Shown here: positions 1-10,604 of the stretch, in pieces
Layout: each line of letters opens with the position of its first letter
Numbering within the stretch: the first letter of the stretch is position 1
Origin: Argyresthia goedartella
Taxonomy: Eukaryota; Arthropoda; Insecta; Lepidoptera; Argyresthiidae
DNA length: 64,000 nt
Reading direction: 5' to 3'
Assembly: GCA_949825045.1 (NCBI GenBank)
Contig: OX463818.1
Span: forward strand, 30,272,906 to 30,336,905
The notes under the pieces: model-generated
The model's input: only the letters and a program-made list of their open reading frames with translations
What the model was told of the DNA's origin: nothing
The model's database searches: none
Position numbers and translations under genes: made by a program

Positions 1-136
1 CGCTGAGATGCCGCGCGAAAGCAGGTCAAAGCTCACCCGATCAGCCGGCTGATGGTCAGGTACAGCCGCGCGTTGCTAAGCCAACAAGCGCGAGCGCAGC
101 CCCTGGAAATGTCTGCCCGATACGAAATGAGTGATA
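1..136. other. GC-rich flank of BEL-A1, unassigned
   Basis: This is the DNA left of BEL-A1. Its last four bases (gata, 133-136) recur just after the right LTR at 16952, so they are the target-site copy. The rest is GC-rich and open in short frames on both strands, but I recognise no product. It may be part of another repeat running off the window. Confidence 0.4.
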
Positions 137-326
137 TGTTAAAATCCGCGCCTTAACCGAAAGGGGTGGAATCTTGGTAGGGTTGTTTTTCATTGGAATG
201 TCACAAGCAGTACTGACCTTGACGCGTGGACCGGCGAAGTGACAGCTAGCTAGTGATGTCCCGATCACTCGCAGTCGATCCGCGCAACAAAAACTGAGGT
301 GCGTTCCGAAGCATAAATATTAAACA
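137..326 (-). repeat. 3' LTR of BEL-A1, internally deleted
   Basis: The outer ends match the 5' LTR at 16431-16951 (starting tgttaaaatccgcgcc, ending attaaaca), but about 330 bp of the middle is missing. The junction joins ggaccggc to gaagtgacagc, near a repeated gtgacagctagctag motif. The LTR would supply 3'-end formation for the minus-strand transcript. Confidence 0.9.
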
Positions 327-357
327 GTCACCCGCCCGGACAGGCCCGAACCTGTCC
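327..357 (-). promoter_or_regulatory. Compact 3' UTR of BEL-A1: hairpin plus polypurine-like tract
   Basis: On the minus strand the pol stop TAA is followed at once by an inverted repeat GGACAGG-6 nt-CCTGTCC (338-357), then GGGCGGGTGAC, then the LTR. The G-rich run is in the place of a polypurine tract. The same layout occurs in BEL-A2 and BEL-B. Confidence 0.6.
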
Positions 358-3304
358 TTAATCAATAGGAAGGCGAGAAAGTGTTGCGACCGCTCTCCTG
401 AGGACCGAGTCCCCCACCTTGACTTCTGCTGATCGAGGCGTGCCATCCCGACCCGGGTACAAATTGACGATCCGTCCTCGTCTCCATCTCAATGATGGCA
501 GGTTCGCATCCTTAATCAGCACCAAATCACCGACTTGAGGGGGGCTCGTCCGGTCAGTCCACTTAAGGCGCTGCTGCAAGATGTGCTACTCAAGGGACCA
601 CCGTTTCCAAAAATCTTGAGCCATCTGCTGCAACATCTGCCACCTAGTTAACCGACTTAACTTAACATCACCGAATGGGTATTCTGGCAGGGCGTTAAGG
701 GGCTGACCTATCAGGAAGTGACCCGGCGTCAACGCTTCCAAATCATTTGGATCCGAACTGAGCGGGCACAACGGACGCGAGTTCAGTGTCATTTCAATTT
801 TAAAGAACAGCGTCGCAAGCTCTTCAAAGCGTAGAGAGGTCTCACCGATGATCCTCGTCAGGTGCGACTTAGCCGATTTAACCGCAGCCTCAAAAATTCC
901 TCCCCAATGAGGACATCCCGGCGGACTGAAAACCCATTCAATCCCTCGTCGGGAGCAAGCTGTACCGATGGCATCCTGGTTACCGTTCAGGAATTGAGTG
1001 ACCTCCTGCAGATATCGCCTGGCTCCGACAAAATTTGTGCCGTTGTCCGAACGGATTAATGTCGGGAGGCCCCTTCGTGAGACGAACTGATCCAGACATG
1101 CGATAAATGCTTCTGTAGTGAGGTCACTGACCACCTCCAAGTGGACTGCCTTCGTGGCCAAGCACACGAAGACGCACAGGTATGCCTTCACTAATCTGGC
1201 GTTCCGTAGCTGTGAAGACTTGACCATGAATGGTCCCGCGAAATCCGTTCCGACACCCGCAAAGGGCCGGATTTCGTTAACCCTATCCGAGGGCAAATCT
1301 GGGGCTGCATCGTAGCCGCCTTGGCCCGATAACAAGGCAGGCACCGAAGTACGACGCTACGCACTAAGCGTCCCGATAAAATCCAGAACTCGCGCTGGAG
1401 AAACGCCATCAAGGCGTGGCATCCGACATGCCCATTCCGAATGTGTCGATCCTGTATCAACAGTTCGACCAACTTCCCTTTCCTAGGGAGTAACAACGGG
1501 TGGCGAGCCGCATAAGGCAGGTTGGCATTCCGCAGCCGACCTCCTACCCTCAGCAATCCGTAAGGGTCAATAAACGGGTTGAGCCGAGCCACAGCTCCCT
1601 TCAGTTGGACGCGTCCGCGTCTCAGAGTGTCCAGTTCGGACTTAAAGTGCACCGTCTGCACGTTCCGTACCAATGCGAACAACGCATGGTTCCGTTCCCG
1701 TGGTGTCACGACCTGTGTCCGCACTCGTTGCGCCTCAGAATTGCGACAATTCCGCGCAAATCGGAAGATCCAGGCGGTCACATTGACCAGCTTGCCGAGC
1801 GAGCTGTACCGTTCCAGCAGGCTGAACTCCTCTTCCGGCTCTGGTTGCATCGTACAGACACCGATTGTCAAAGCGCCGTTCGCCGTGGTAACGCGTGGAC
1901 TCATTGGCCAATCCGATTTGGCTTGAGTCAACCATTTTGGACCCCACCACAAGGGATGTCCAACTAACTCCGGAGCGTGACACCCACGAGACGCACAGTC
2001 TGCTGGGTTCATTTCCCCTGGAACATGTCTCCAGAGTAAGGGAACCTCCGAATTCAAAATCTGCGAAACCCGATTCGCCACAAAAATCTCCAGCTTGTGA
2101 ACTGAAGCCTTCAGCCAGCATAACACGATATGGCTGTTCGTCCAAGCGTTGACCGTATCTTCTAACGCTATTGACCCATGAAGAACCGTCATCGTGTGGT
2201 TGAGCAGACGAGTCAGGAGAGCCGCTCCTGAAAGCTCTAATTTGGGAATGGTCAGGCGAGTGCGCAACGGCGCAACCTTGCTCTTGGCCATGGCCAACCG
2301 CACATCAACCAACCCCGAGGAGTCGACCGTACGCAGATACACCGCAGCTCCGTAGCCCTTCTCCGAGGCATCGCAAAACCCATGCAGGGTGGCGGTGTAT
2401 CGTTTGGTGGGGACCAACCTCCGTGGCAGTGAAATCCGATTGATGTCAGGGAGGGTCGAAAAGAACGATTTCGACTCTGAGCTCAATGACCCGCCGATCG
2501 GGTCGTCCCATTTCAGCTCAGCAGACCACAATTGCTGCATAAAACACTTGAGCTGAAATGTTACCGGGGTGATCCACCCGTTTGGATCAAATGTCCTAGC
2601 CACCGTTGAAAGGACGTTCCGTTTCGTCCAGACCTTCGGGGAGTCCAACTCGACCCGATACGAAAACATGTCTGACACCGGCTGGTACTGGACGCCTAAT
2701 ACCGACAACATATTCGGATTTTCCAGATTTTCGAAAATGTGGGGATCCTGCTGGTAGTCATCCGGAAGACCGGACAGTAACTCTGGAGAGTTCGACATCC
2801 ATTTCCGGAGCTCGTAACCTCCACCCCGTAAGAGCTCAACTAGCTCGTCCCGTCGAGCGAGCGCTTCCACTACGGAATCTGCACCGGTACAGATATCGTC
2901 CACGTAGAGATCCTGCTCCAGGATCGCTGCTCCTCTAGGGAAATTTAACCGTTCTCGATCCGCTAACTCCCGCAGAGTGCGAATCGCCAAATAAGGACTA
3001 GACCGTAGCCCGTACGTGTTGGTGTTCAGCTCGTACACCTTGATGGGCTGATCTGGGCTCTATCGCCACAGTATCAGCTGATACCGTCTATCGTCAGCGT
3101 GAATGAACGTCTGCCTAAACATCATCCGGATGTCACCTACAAACACAACATTCAGTCGACGGAACCGTGTGATAACATCCGCGATGTTATGGTTCAACTT
3201 CGGCCCTGAATGCAAACACTGGTTCAGGTTCATGCCGTTAGATGTTGATGCCGATCCATCGAACACTACCCGTATTTTGCCCTCCGGGGTCCTCAAGACC
3301 ACGT
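358..3304 (-). pseudogene. BEL-A1 pol, C-terminal part: RT, RNase H, integrase
   Basis: Read leftwards, the piece begins inside the RT (3304-3060: VVFDGSAST, then DIRMMFRQ) and continues through the catalytic YVDD near 2900. RNase H follows (GFCDASEKGYGAAVYLRTV near 2390-2330), then the integrase zinc-binding region (near 1400-1320) and the integrase core with IRSDNGTNF and PHWGGIFEAAVKSAK (near 1070-890). It ends at a TAA at 358. Breaks are visible: a TAG at the WR/SPDQ junction near 3060, a short deletion near 1300 that shifts frame before the core, and an indel near 580. Homology to BEL-A2 continues across each break. The RT N-terminus lies beyond Gy1a at 12834. Confidence 0.9.
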
Positions 3305-5534
3305 TGTAACGGCACCACACGGCTAAGGTCGAGCCACCGCTATCAGTAGCTATGATCGTCTATTCTAACTACCCCAAAATGAGAGGACCCGATTCAGCTG
3401 TAAGATTTGTAAGTTAAGAATGATAAGTCTGAATTTCTCGTTCGTAGAGAAGTTCGTTAGGCGTACAATAGTCGAAAGAAGTTCGGTTCAGGAAGTTACA
3501 GTTTCCAGTTAGACAGAGAAAGCATATATGTCCGCGAGCCGGTAATTCGCATCAGTCAGCGGTGTATTGCGCCAGAACGATCATTGTTATATTTTATGGG
3601 TGATGGCACCATCTGGTTTTTGTATATATGGGCGTTCGGAACTTCTTTTAGTGGTCGACCACAGTTTATAATATTTGTTTGTGATATCGTATAGATATCC
3701 GTCGTAGTTTTACGACGTGAGTACTCAATGATATTTCATGTGCTCGCTAGTAGCGGCTTGTGGTGGTTCCAATTATATATTTGGTTCACGGCAATAACGA
3801 TCCGAAAAGACCGGTTTACACAATTGCGATTTGATTTTCCGAAATGGGTTCTGAACTAGCGGTTACCTCAAAAGGTCCGTAACGTTTTGAAACCTTCAAC
3901 TCTGCGCAATTTGAGCTGGATGTTATCAAAACGTAAGCATTATTGTTTTAGGAGATCTAACCCACACCATAGCGAAGTGCATAGTTCGATAAATACCGAA
4001 CTATGAATTCCACTAGCCACAGCACGTCCTCAGTTGAGCCTGATCATATATACCGACTCAGCCTACACATTAGACCTCCAGCGAAATTTACATTTAATTT
4101 AAAGATGCAACTTGAATCCAACCTGACCCAAGGCAATGCAAAACACCTACCCGGTCCTAAACAATGAACTTTAGACTGTAAATTGATCTCTTCGCGCGTC
4201 CCCGACAACACTCAAATGTCAAAATATCAACAGGATATGTTATCTGTGTTGACACCGGTTTAACTTTGTTCTGAATTTGTTATTTCCATCCGCGGAACCT
4301 CATCGATCAAACAGTCTCCCTATGCCCTGCCAACCTAGGTTTAGCCGCAACTAAACTCCTGTCTAGCCTAGTCTAAAAACCTAGTGTTATACCACGTCCA
4401 TTATCGACACCACTCGAAAATGGTTGAGTTTGATTTGAATGTGCTTGTATGTTTAATGACTGTGTGTGTGGGAATTTCAAAACTCGCTACTCGAAAGGAA
4501 TGAGGAGAGGATTAGCCCGCGAATATCCTAAGAGCCAATCCAGGAACCCTATGGTGAAGGAAAAAGGAATTTAGGGTCGCTCCAAGCCCAGACTCAGACT
4601 CAGATAATTGACTTACAAGTTCTTATCTAACGACCCAAGGATAGTTTTGGAATTTGGGGTAGGTTGATATAAAGGTTAGGAACCGAGGTATATCTCGGCG
4701 CTTCAGACACTCACGAAAAACCACTGAAACTTCGCAATCACAATTTCGTATAGTTCTGACGCGTAACACGGCAGACAAAACTGTTTAGAACTCGTGAAAG
4801 ACGACTGTCACAGTAGCTAGACGCTGAGACTGAATGCTCTCCCTTCCCCCGCAAATCGTATTTATACGCCCCACATGTCTAAAGAAAAAAAAACAGCGTC
4901 CTTTGCGAACACGCTCTGCCCAAGCGAAGCTTCTTATCACTAACTACACAGGGTCTATTTTCAACCATGCCATGCAGATCCGCCGTTCTACAAATTGTGT
5001 GTACGCATATTCACTATGATCAACCGTAGGTTATCACTCAAATCATTTGGTACTGCCGATACACAGAATCTGTTGATCGCTGACCAATAAAAGCTTGTTG
5101 CGATTAATTAAGCATTCCCGACCGCTAGGTGCGCGTAGCAAAGACCACTAGAATGCTATTCATACTAGTCGTGTCAGACCCTCCATCTCATACCTCAATC
5201 GCAATTGTATATTTGCAATCAACATAATAGCTTTCTCCGTATCGTCCCATAATAACCTTTCATTATTTAGTTATTCATAATTTTATTCAACGCGCAGCCA
5301 AATCGGCTCTGATCTCTACACATCTCGCAGGAATGCGACAAAAAAAACCTGACCTGTAAACTTCCCCGAACCATCCCACGCGTCGGCTCTGTTTTTTGCT
5401 AACTTGCCACTGAGCTACGCAAAACCCCCAAACGTTATCTGAACCGATTCGTATTCAAAACAGCGCGGCGTTGGGCTAGCCCTCTATCACGCAGAATGAA
5501 GTATCAAATGTACCGACTCTCGTGTACCATTACA
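3305..5534 (-). repeat. 3' LTR of Gy1a (2230 bp)
   Basis: Direct repeat of 10605-12833 with TG/CA ends. It has no convincing coding frame; short open stretches are not shared as protein between copies. The length is far above the few hundred bp usual for insect gypsy LTRs. Confidence 0.95.
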
Positions 5535-5898
5535 GCCCCCTCCCAGACCTTGAGACACTGTTTATCTCATTTAACATGGCGCAAGGATCTCATTACCACT
5601 ACGCTACCCATGCTTTGTCCATATCTACTCTATATGTACGGACATCTCAAATCATGTACACAGACCGATGAATCTGTCAATTATGTATATAATATTTACA
5701 CAACTCGATTGAGCTCTCTCCTGTCTTATCTTATTTATCTATCTAACTATACAACCTCGCTTACCCGCAACTTATCCTAATTCGTATTACTATATATATA
5801 CATTTTTTTTTTCCAAACCATGCAAGATCCTTAAATCTACAAAGTAGTTACTCAAATTTACAGCTTACAGCTTAATTATATAATTTTTATACACTATC
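5535..5898 (-). other. Gy1a 3' untranslated stretch
   Basis: These 364 bp lie between the integrase stop and the 3' LTR. They are AT-rich and begin ccccctcccagacc on the plus strand, which is a purine-rich tract (ggtctgggaggggg) on the element strand directly next to the LTR: a good polypurine tract. No env or other frame is seen. Confidence 0.7.
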
Positions 5899-6672
5899 TT
5901 ATTTATCTACGCCCTTATTCGTCCTCACATAATACCTGGCTATATTTATAGTATTGAAGTTACCCAATATCTCATTTGAACCCGGATCTACTAAAGTATA
6001 ACAGTTCGGATATATCACTGCCGAAATAACATAAGGCCCTTTATACAACAATGAAAATTTCCGCATGATTTTATGTTCTTTATTTGAACGCACAAAAGTC
6101 TTAAGTTTCACATAATCACCTATACGATAGACTTCTAACTTACGCCGTTTGTCCGTCTGTCGCTTACGTCGTTCACTAGAACTTTTAGAGTTTTCTATCG
6201 CTACATTCCGCACCTGTTCCGTATCTCGCACACTATGGCCTAATAACCATTCATCGCCTAATTCCTTGTCAATAGTTAACGGTTCCCGCCTACCAAACGC
6301 TAACTCATTAGGCGCAAAGCCTGTGCTTGTGTGTTCGATATTATTATAGCAATTCTGAATGTCCGGTAACACGTCGACCCAACTACGATTACTTCCGCCG
6401 CAATAAGTTCTAATCAGTCGACCTAGCTCGCGATTCACTCTTTCTACGCTATTACAATTTGGACAATACACCGACGTATGAGTGACCCGAATCCCCAGCT
6501 GTTTGAGTCCAAATTCCCAAACTTTCGATATGAACTGTGGTCCTGAGTCCGTAATTATAGTTTCGATAGGTATTTCCCTATGAAATCTCTTTGTACAAGC
6601 GAGCACGCTCCTACCTGTCGCTTTTTGCATTGGATATAATTTTATTACTTTACTGTACACGTCTTGAATCAC
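5899..6672 (-). pseudogene. Gy1a integrase core and C-terminus
   Basis: A 257-codon frame. The DDE integrase signature appears as DVYSKVIKLYPMQKATGRS (first Asp), IITDSGPQF (second Asp) and NSVERVNRELGRLIRTYCGG (Glu). A basic linker and a GPYVISAVIYPN segment like a retroviral GPY/F motif follow. Integrase inserts the element cDNA into the host genome. The frame opens at an internal Met because it overlaps the preceding frame (6669-7361) by a few bases; a frameshift in the TA repeat near 6670 separates them. The Gy1b copy has the same region, more decayed. Confidence 0.88.
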
Positions 6673-7361
6673 ATATATATATATTGATATCCAAATTTAC
6701 CTACGGGCAATGGCCCATAAAGGTCCGAGAAAACTTTCTCACCCAACCTTTCCGCCAACACCGGTGTACAAGGACCAACGGTATTGTTAGTACTTGGTTT
6801 GACCTTTTGACATATGTCACAACTTCTTATCACCGCGCTAATCACCCTACTCATATGAAGAAAATAATATCTGTCCTTCATCAGTGCTAATATTTTATAT
6901 CTGCCGTAGTGACCTATTTCTTCATGTATGTGTAAAATTAGTTCCTCCTGTAGTGATTTCGGAATTACTAGCAACTGTACGTTCCACTTCGGCACGTGAA
7001 AATATAACGTATCACCTACTAGCTTGTAATTTTCAAAACCTCTCGTTCCCGTATCTACCACACCACGTCTGATACAACCGCTAATTCGATTTAACCGCTC
7101 ATCTTCGCTTTGTAATCTCGCAATGTCCCGTAAACTCGAAATAACACTTGCGGTATTCGATGCCTGAAACCAGAATATCCCCGGCTGAACATTTGTACTG
7201 TCAATCATACCTCCAGGTCCCGCTATTTGCCTGCTTAGCGTGTCGGCAATTTGATTATCAGTCCCTCGCACAAATTTTATGTCGTAATCGAATTGCTCTA
7301 AAAACATAACCCACCTAGTTACGCGTGCCCCCAATAAAGTCCACGACTTAATGAACGTCAA
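6669..7361 (-). pseudogene. Gy1a RNase H end and integrase zinc-binding domain
   Basis: A 230-codon frame. It begins with the tail of RNase H (FIKSWTLLGARVTRWVMFLEQ and ADTLSRQ). An HHCC zinc-binding domain follows (HIHEEIGHYGRYKILALM, then CDICQKVKPS), and it ends at the integrase start, GPLPVGKFGYQY. It is one part of a longer gag-pol frame. A TAA near 7386 cuts it from the RT frame; the Gy1b copy has a lysine codon there, so the stop is a point change in this copy. Confidence 0.87.
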
Positions 7362-7388
7362 ACTTTTATGATCAGTTCTAATAATAAC

Positions 7389-8936
7389 TTATTCTCCCCG
7401 CAAATATATCTCAAATCGCTTTAAAGTGTATATAACTGCATACATTTCCTGTTCACTGATAGCCCATCTAGTCTGAGCACCCTTAAATGCCTGCGAACAG
7501 AACCCTATAATTCGTTCCTGGCCCGAATCATCTAATTGATAAACATAGCCCCCAATTCCTATAGCGCTGGCGTCACATTGAACATAATATGTTTTTCCCG
7601 CCAATGGCTGACTCAAAATTATACTTTCTAAGAATTGTTTTTTTATCTCGTCAAAAGCACTTTGCACCTGCGCACTCCAGACGAACTTGACTCCAGACCG
7701 TAATAGATTGTACAAGGGCTGTGTTAACGTTCCAAAATTTTTTATAAACCTCCGAAAGTAATTTATGAACCCCAAAAACGCCCTCAATTGCCTGACAGTT
7801 CTGGGTGACGGATATAATTTAAGTGTTTCAATTTTGTCCGGGTCCATCTGCAAACCTTGTGTAGACAAAATATGCCCCAATAACTTGACCTTTTTTTGTG
7901 CGAACTCGCATTTTTTTAGTTTGCATGTGAAGCCCGCGTCTTTCAATTTACTCAGAACCGTGTCCACTTGAGACAAATGCTGTTCGAAGTCACCCTCAGT
8001 TAAAATTGCCAAATCGTCAACAAAATTTAAACAATATGACCTAACCTCTGGCCCTAAAATTAAATCCATCTCCCTCGAAAATGAACCCACACTTGTTTTC
8101 AACCCCTGAGGTAAAACGTTGTAAACATAACTTCTGCCTTGATATACAAAACCCGTGTATCGTTTTGTTACCTTATCGCGATATGCGAACGGTATGGGAT
8201 AGTTTCGTTTTACGAAAGGCGTTTCATCTCTCATTTTTATCTCATGTATATATTTATTTGTCCGACCTACCCTATCGCTAAACAACTCTGCATGTTTATT
8301 TAACACCGGCAATAACTTTGTTTTGTGTTCAACAGGTATTGATGAATTATTCACATATTCCTCTATCATATTTCTACTGGTATCTTGGTTCTGTACTTCC
8401 ATTGTACAACAGCAAGAATCCTGATTAGGACCAGTACCTAATGGTATTTCACACATACGCCCGGCGCTTCGTATAATTAGCCTCTTATTACCCTCACACA
8501 TTAAACTGGCTCGAGTCTGTTGTATAAAATCAAACCCCAAAATTAAATCTTTAGGCACCCTTGTTAATACTAGCATTGGAGTATCGATAACGCATTCACC
8601 TATTGTTAATGGTAACGTTACTAATTTATCAACCTTTTCCTTACTGACTCCAAATGCACCTGTGATTCTCAAACTTGGAATCGGTATTTCCGTCGGTTTT
8701 CCCAATTGACTGCACACTTCTTCGTACACTCTCCGACTTATTACACTGATTTCGCTCCCCGAATCAATCAAACTCCTTACTACAATATTCCCAATACGCA
8801 CATTTATCTCAGGTAATGTCAAGGTACTACATAAATCGCGCCCACACTCAGTCGAATCGTCGTCTCTGAATATCGTATGTAAACGTCTGTCATTGCGGCC
8901 TATACAATTCGATCTAGATTTTTCATCTAAACACAT
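7389..8936 (-). pseudogene. Gy1a protease, RT (palm deleted) and RNase H
   Basis: A 515-codon frame. Residues 40-140 are a retropepsin-like aspartic protease with SLIDSGSEISVIS (Asp58). From about 215 the RT lead-in appears (NKHAELFSDRVG). At about residue 257 the sequence jumps from AYRDKV straight to TKRYTGFVYQGRSYVYNVLPQG. The segment that should hold the RT fingers and the first catalytic Asp (motif A) is therefore missing without breaking the frame. The second motif is FVDD (305-308). The thumb (LRAFLGFINYFRRFIKNFG, about 384-402) and RNase H (QCDASAIGIGGY, about 453-464) follow. The protein could not polymerise DNA. Confidence 0.88.
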
Positions 8937-9075
8937 AATTATTGAATAAATTCATTCACACCCACGTTCGAATCCAAATTACACAAATCATACAGTCTAT
9001 GCTTTTTCCCAATTTGATCGGCTGTCCACCCAAACCGTAATAAATATCTGAGCGCGAACGACCCGCGCGAGTCCA

Positions 9076-9318
9076 CTAGTTTTTTGAATTCTGATTTATC
9101 GCATTATTCCTGTCACTTGAACTTTGCCCTGCCTCTGTATCTCCTGAACTATCATTGCCCCTTTGGAACCCTATTGCCTTGAAACTAGCCTGAGGCTGTC
9201 TACCTCTACCGCGAAAATAACCGCGACCGCGCATCCCAAATTCGTTTCGTGCCTTCGTTCCTGCGTTATAATTATCCCTACGACTCACCGCGTTATAACG
9301 TATCGTATTTACCCGCAT
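9076..9318 (-). pseudogene. Gy1a gag C-terminus, Arg/Gly-rich
   Basis: An 80-codon frame with an RG-rich stretch (MRGRGYFRGRGRQP). It overlaps the main gag frame by a few bases. No CCHC zinc knuckle is present; the basic RGG-like stretch is the likely RNA-binding part of gag. A frameshift separates it from the capsid part. The 139 bp between it and the protease frame hold no clear motif. Confidence 0.65.
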
Positions 9319-9740
9319 AGCTCGAAATATAGCCCACGCATGTAGCTATTCCGCCTTACGTCGTTCGTAACCATTGTCTCTGAACCATGCAACGCACTTA
9401 ATCCCCCATCGACATTCCGTTCTAAATGCCGAAGGAACTCGACCGCATCTCGTATAGTCATAGGTTCCTTTCTAGCAAAAAACGCTACCTGAATATCACG
9501 CGGCAACTGTCTGAAAATCGTGTTGATTTTCTCCGTATCAGTAAACGGTATCGTAAGCTCATATATGCTATTCAATTGAGAGGCAAAGAATTCTTCCATA
9601 CTTTGACCTTTCTTGGAATCAAACTTCGCAGTTAGGAATCTTTGCTTAATTAATTCCTGTTCATTATCACCCCAGAATACCTCTCTGAAATCTTTTTCAA
9701 AATCCGAATAGGTTCGCCATGAGTCTCTGTATATGCTCAT
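9309..9740 (-). pseudogene. Gy1a gag, capsid-like domain
   Basis: A 143-codon frame with the typical retrotransposon gag pattern (WRTYSDFEKDFREVFWGDN, then RQLPRDIQVAFFARKEPMTIRDAVEFLRHLERN). This part would assemble the particle. It lies between the N-terminal gag frame and the RG-rich C-terminal frame, both on the same strand, and is joined to them in other frames, so gag is broken in this copy. Confidence 0.82.
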
Positions 9741-9781
9741 TCAAACTTTTGCAATTCCTACAAAACTATCCGTTGCCCATA

Positions 9782-10126
9782 TCAAAGCCCTAGAACTATC
9801 TCCCGAGACTTTAAATCTCTTAAGAAAATCATCGGATTTTCCGAACTCCGCCCATCGAATGTCGGCAACTTCTGTGTCATTTTCACAATGCATGATTGAC
9901 GTTTTTCTACCGATTGTTCAAACGTCTCTAGTTCCTGTCTGTCAGTCTGTCTGTCCGAAGTCCTACTAGTATTGCTTGCGCTAGAACCCCTTTCCAAACT
10001 GTCTAATCTATTCACTATTTCAGATAACAATTGCGTCACCTGTCCTGACGCCATTCCACTTGTTTGCAAAAGTGAATTATAATAATAATAATAATAATAA
10101 TAATACCTTGGACACCCTTTACACAC
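9782..10126 (-). pseudogene. Gy1a gag N-terminus with SINE-derived start
   Basis: A 114-codon frame. From residue 25 (MASGQVTQLLSEIVNRL) it looks like native gag, with TQKLPTFDGRSSENPMIFLRD near the end. The first ~24 residues come from the SINE tail: MCKGCPR followed by nine tyrosines encoded by the ATT-type repeat. The native start is probably at about 10054. Thus the SINE extends the frame upstream rather than stopping it. The frame is lost before the capsid part at 9740. Confidence 0.7.
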
Positions 10127-10344
10127 ATTGATCTAGCCCCAAACTAGGATTCCCCGTATCTTGGGTACTAGACAACGATATATATACTTATATAGAGAAA
10201 TAGTATACTTAGATAGATAAACAACCATGACTAGGGTACAAACATCCGTTCTCATCAAACAAACATTTGCCCCCACCGGGACTCGAACCCGGGACCCTTG
10301 GCTTCGTAGGCAGCGTCACTACCGACTCGGCCATTCGGGTCGTC
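10079..10344 (-). mobile_element. tRNA-derived SINE, copy 1 (in Gy1a)
   Basis: On the minus strand a tRNA-like head carries an A box (tggccgagtcgg, 10322-10333) and a B box (ggttcgagtcc, 10279-10289). A unique body (agtttggggctagatcaatgtg) and an (ATT)n tail at 10079-10104 follow. The same unit recurs at 18453-18700 and 61376-61617. SINEs are transcribed by RNA polymerase III from such boxes and moved by a partner non-LTR element. The target duplication is not clear here. Confidence 0.9.
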
Positions 10345-10604
10345 AACCCGTGCTATCGTCTCGTGCTACCCGACTTACGTTTTTTCTAAGCCGGCCGGCC
10401 ATTATTCCTGAACACTAAACCGTCGTAGCTCGTCTGAAAACAATGCCCCTTTTTTTTTGCTTATTTCTTATTTACAAAACTGAACTGTTTAAAATCGTTT
10501 CTACGTTGTGTTATTTTTAAAAGTAACGCGTTAGACCTTGATTCTTTTAGAATATCTAGGTATCAGACTATCTAGGATATCCTTCGGTCTCGGCACCAGA
10601 AATC
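10345..10604 (-). promoter_or_regulatory. Gy1a leader with primer-binding site
   Basis: This is the short leader between 5' LTR and gag. On the minus strand, six bases after the LTR, TGGTGCCGAGACCGAAGG (10598 down to 10581) begins with TGG and is the likely primer-binding site. I cannot name the tRNA. Nothing else is seen. Confidence 0.6.

Noticed and set aside
338..357. Hairpin after pol as a transcription terminator
   Set aside because: The stem is followed by a G-rich tract and LTR, not a T run, and this is a eukaryotic element with 3' ends formed in the LTR. Listed instead as a conserved structure.
5496..5780. 94-codon plus-strand open frame at the Gy1a LTR end
   Set aside because: It straddles the LTR and 3' UTR on the antisense strand, and Gy1b does not keep it as one frame. 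It is low-complexity AT-rich sequence.
10079..10104. Short tandem repeats read as a CRISPR-like array (also 61577-61618 and 62776-62796)
   Set aside because: Plain trinucleotide tails of retroposons; no spacers; eukaryotic context.
10262..10344. Possible tRNA gene (good A and B boxes)
   Set aside because: It is the head of a SINE present three times, with a tail and no clean cloverleaf or acceptor stem.
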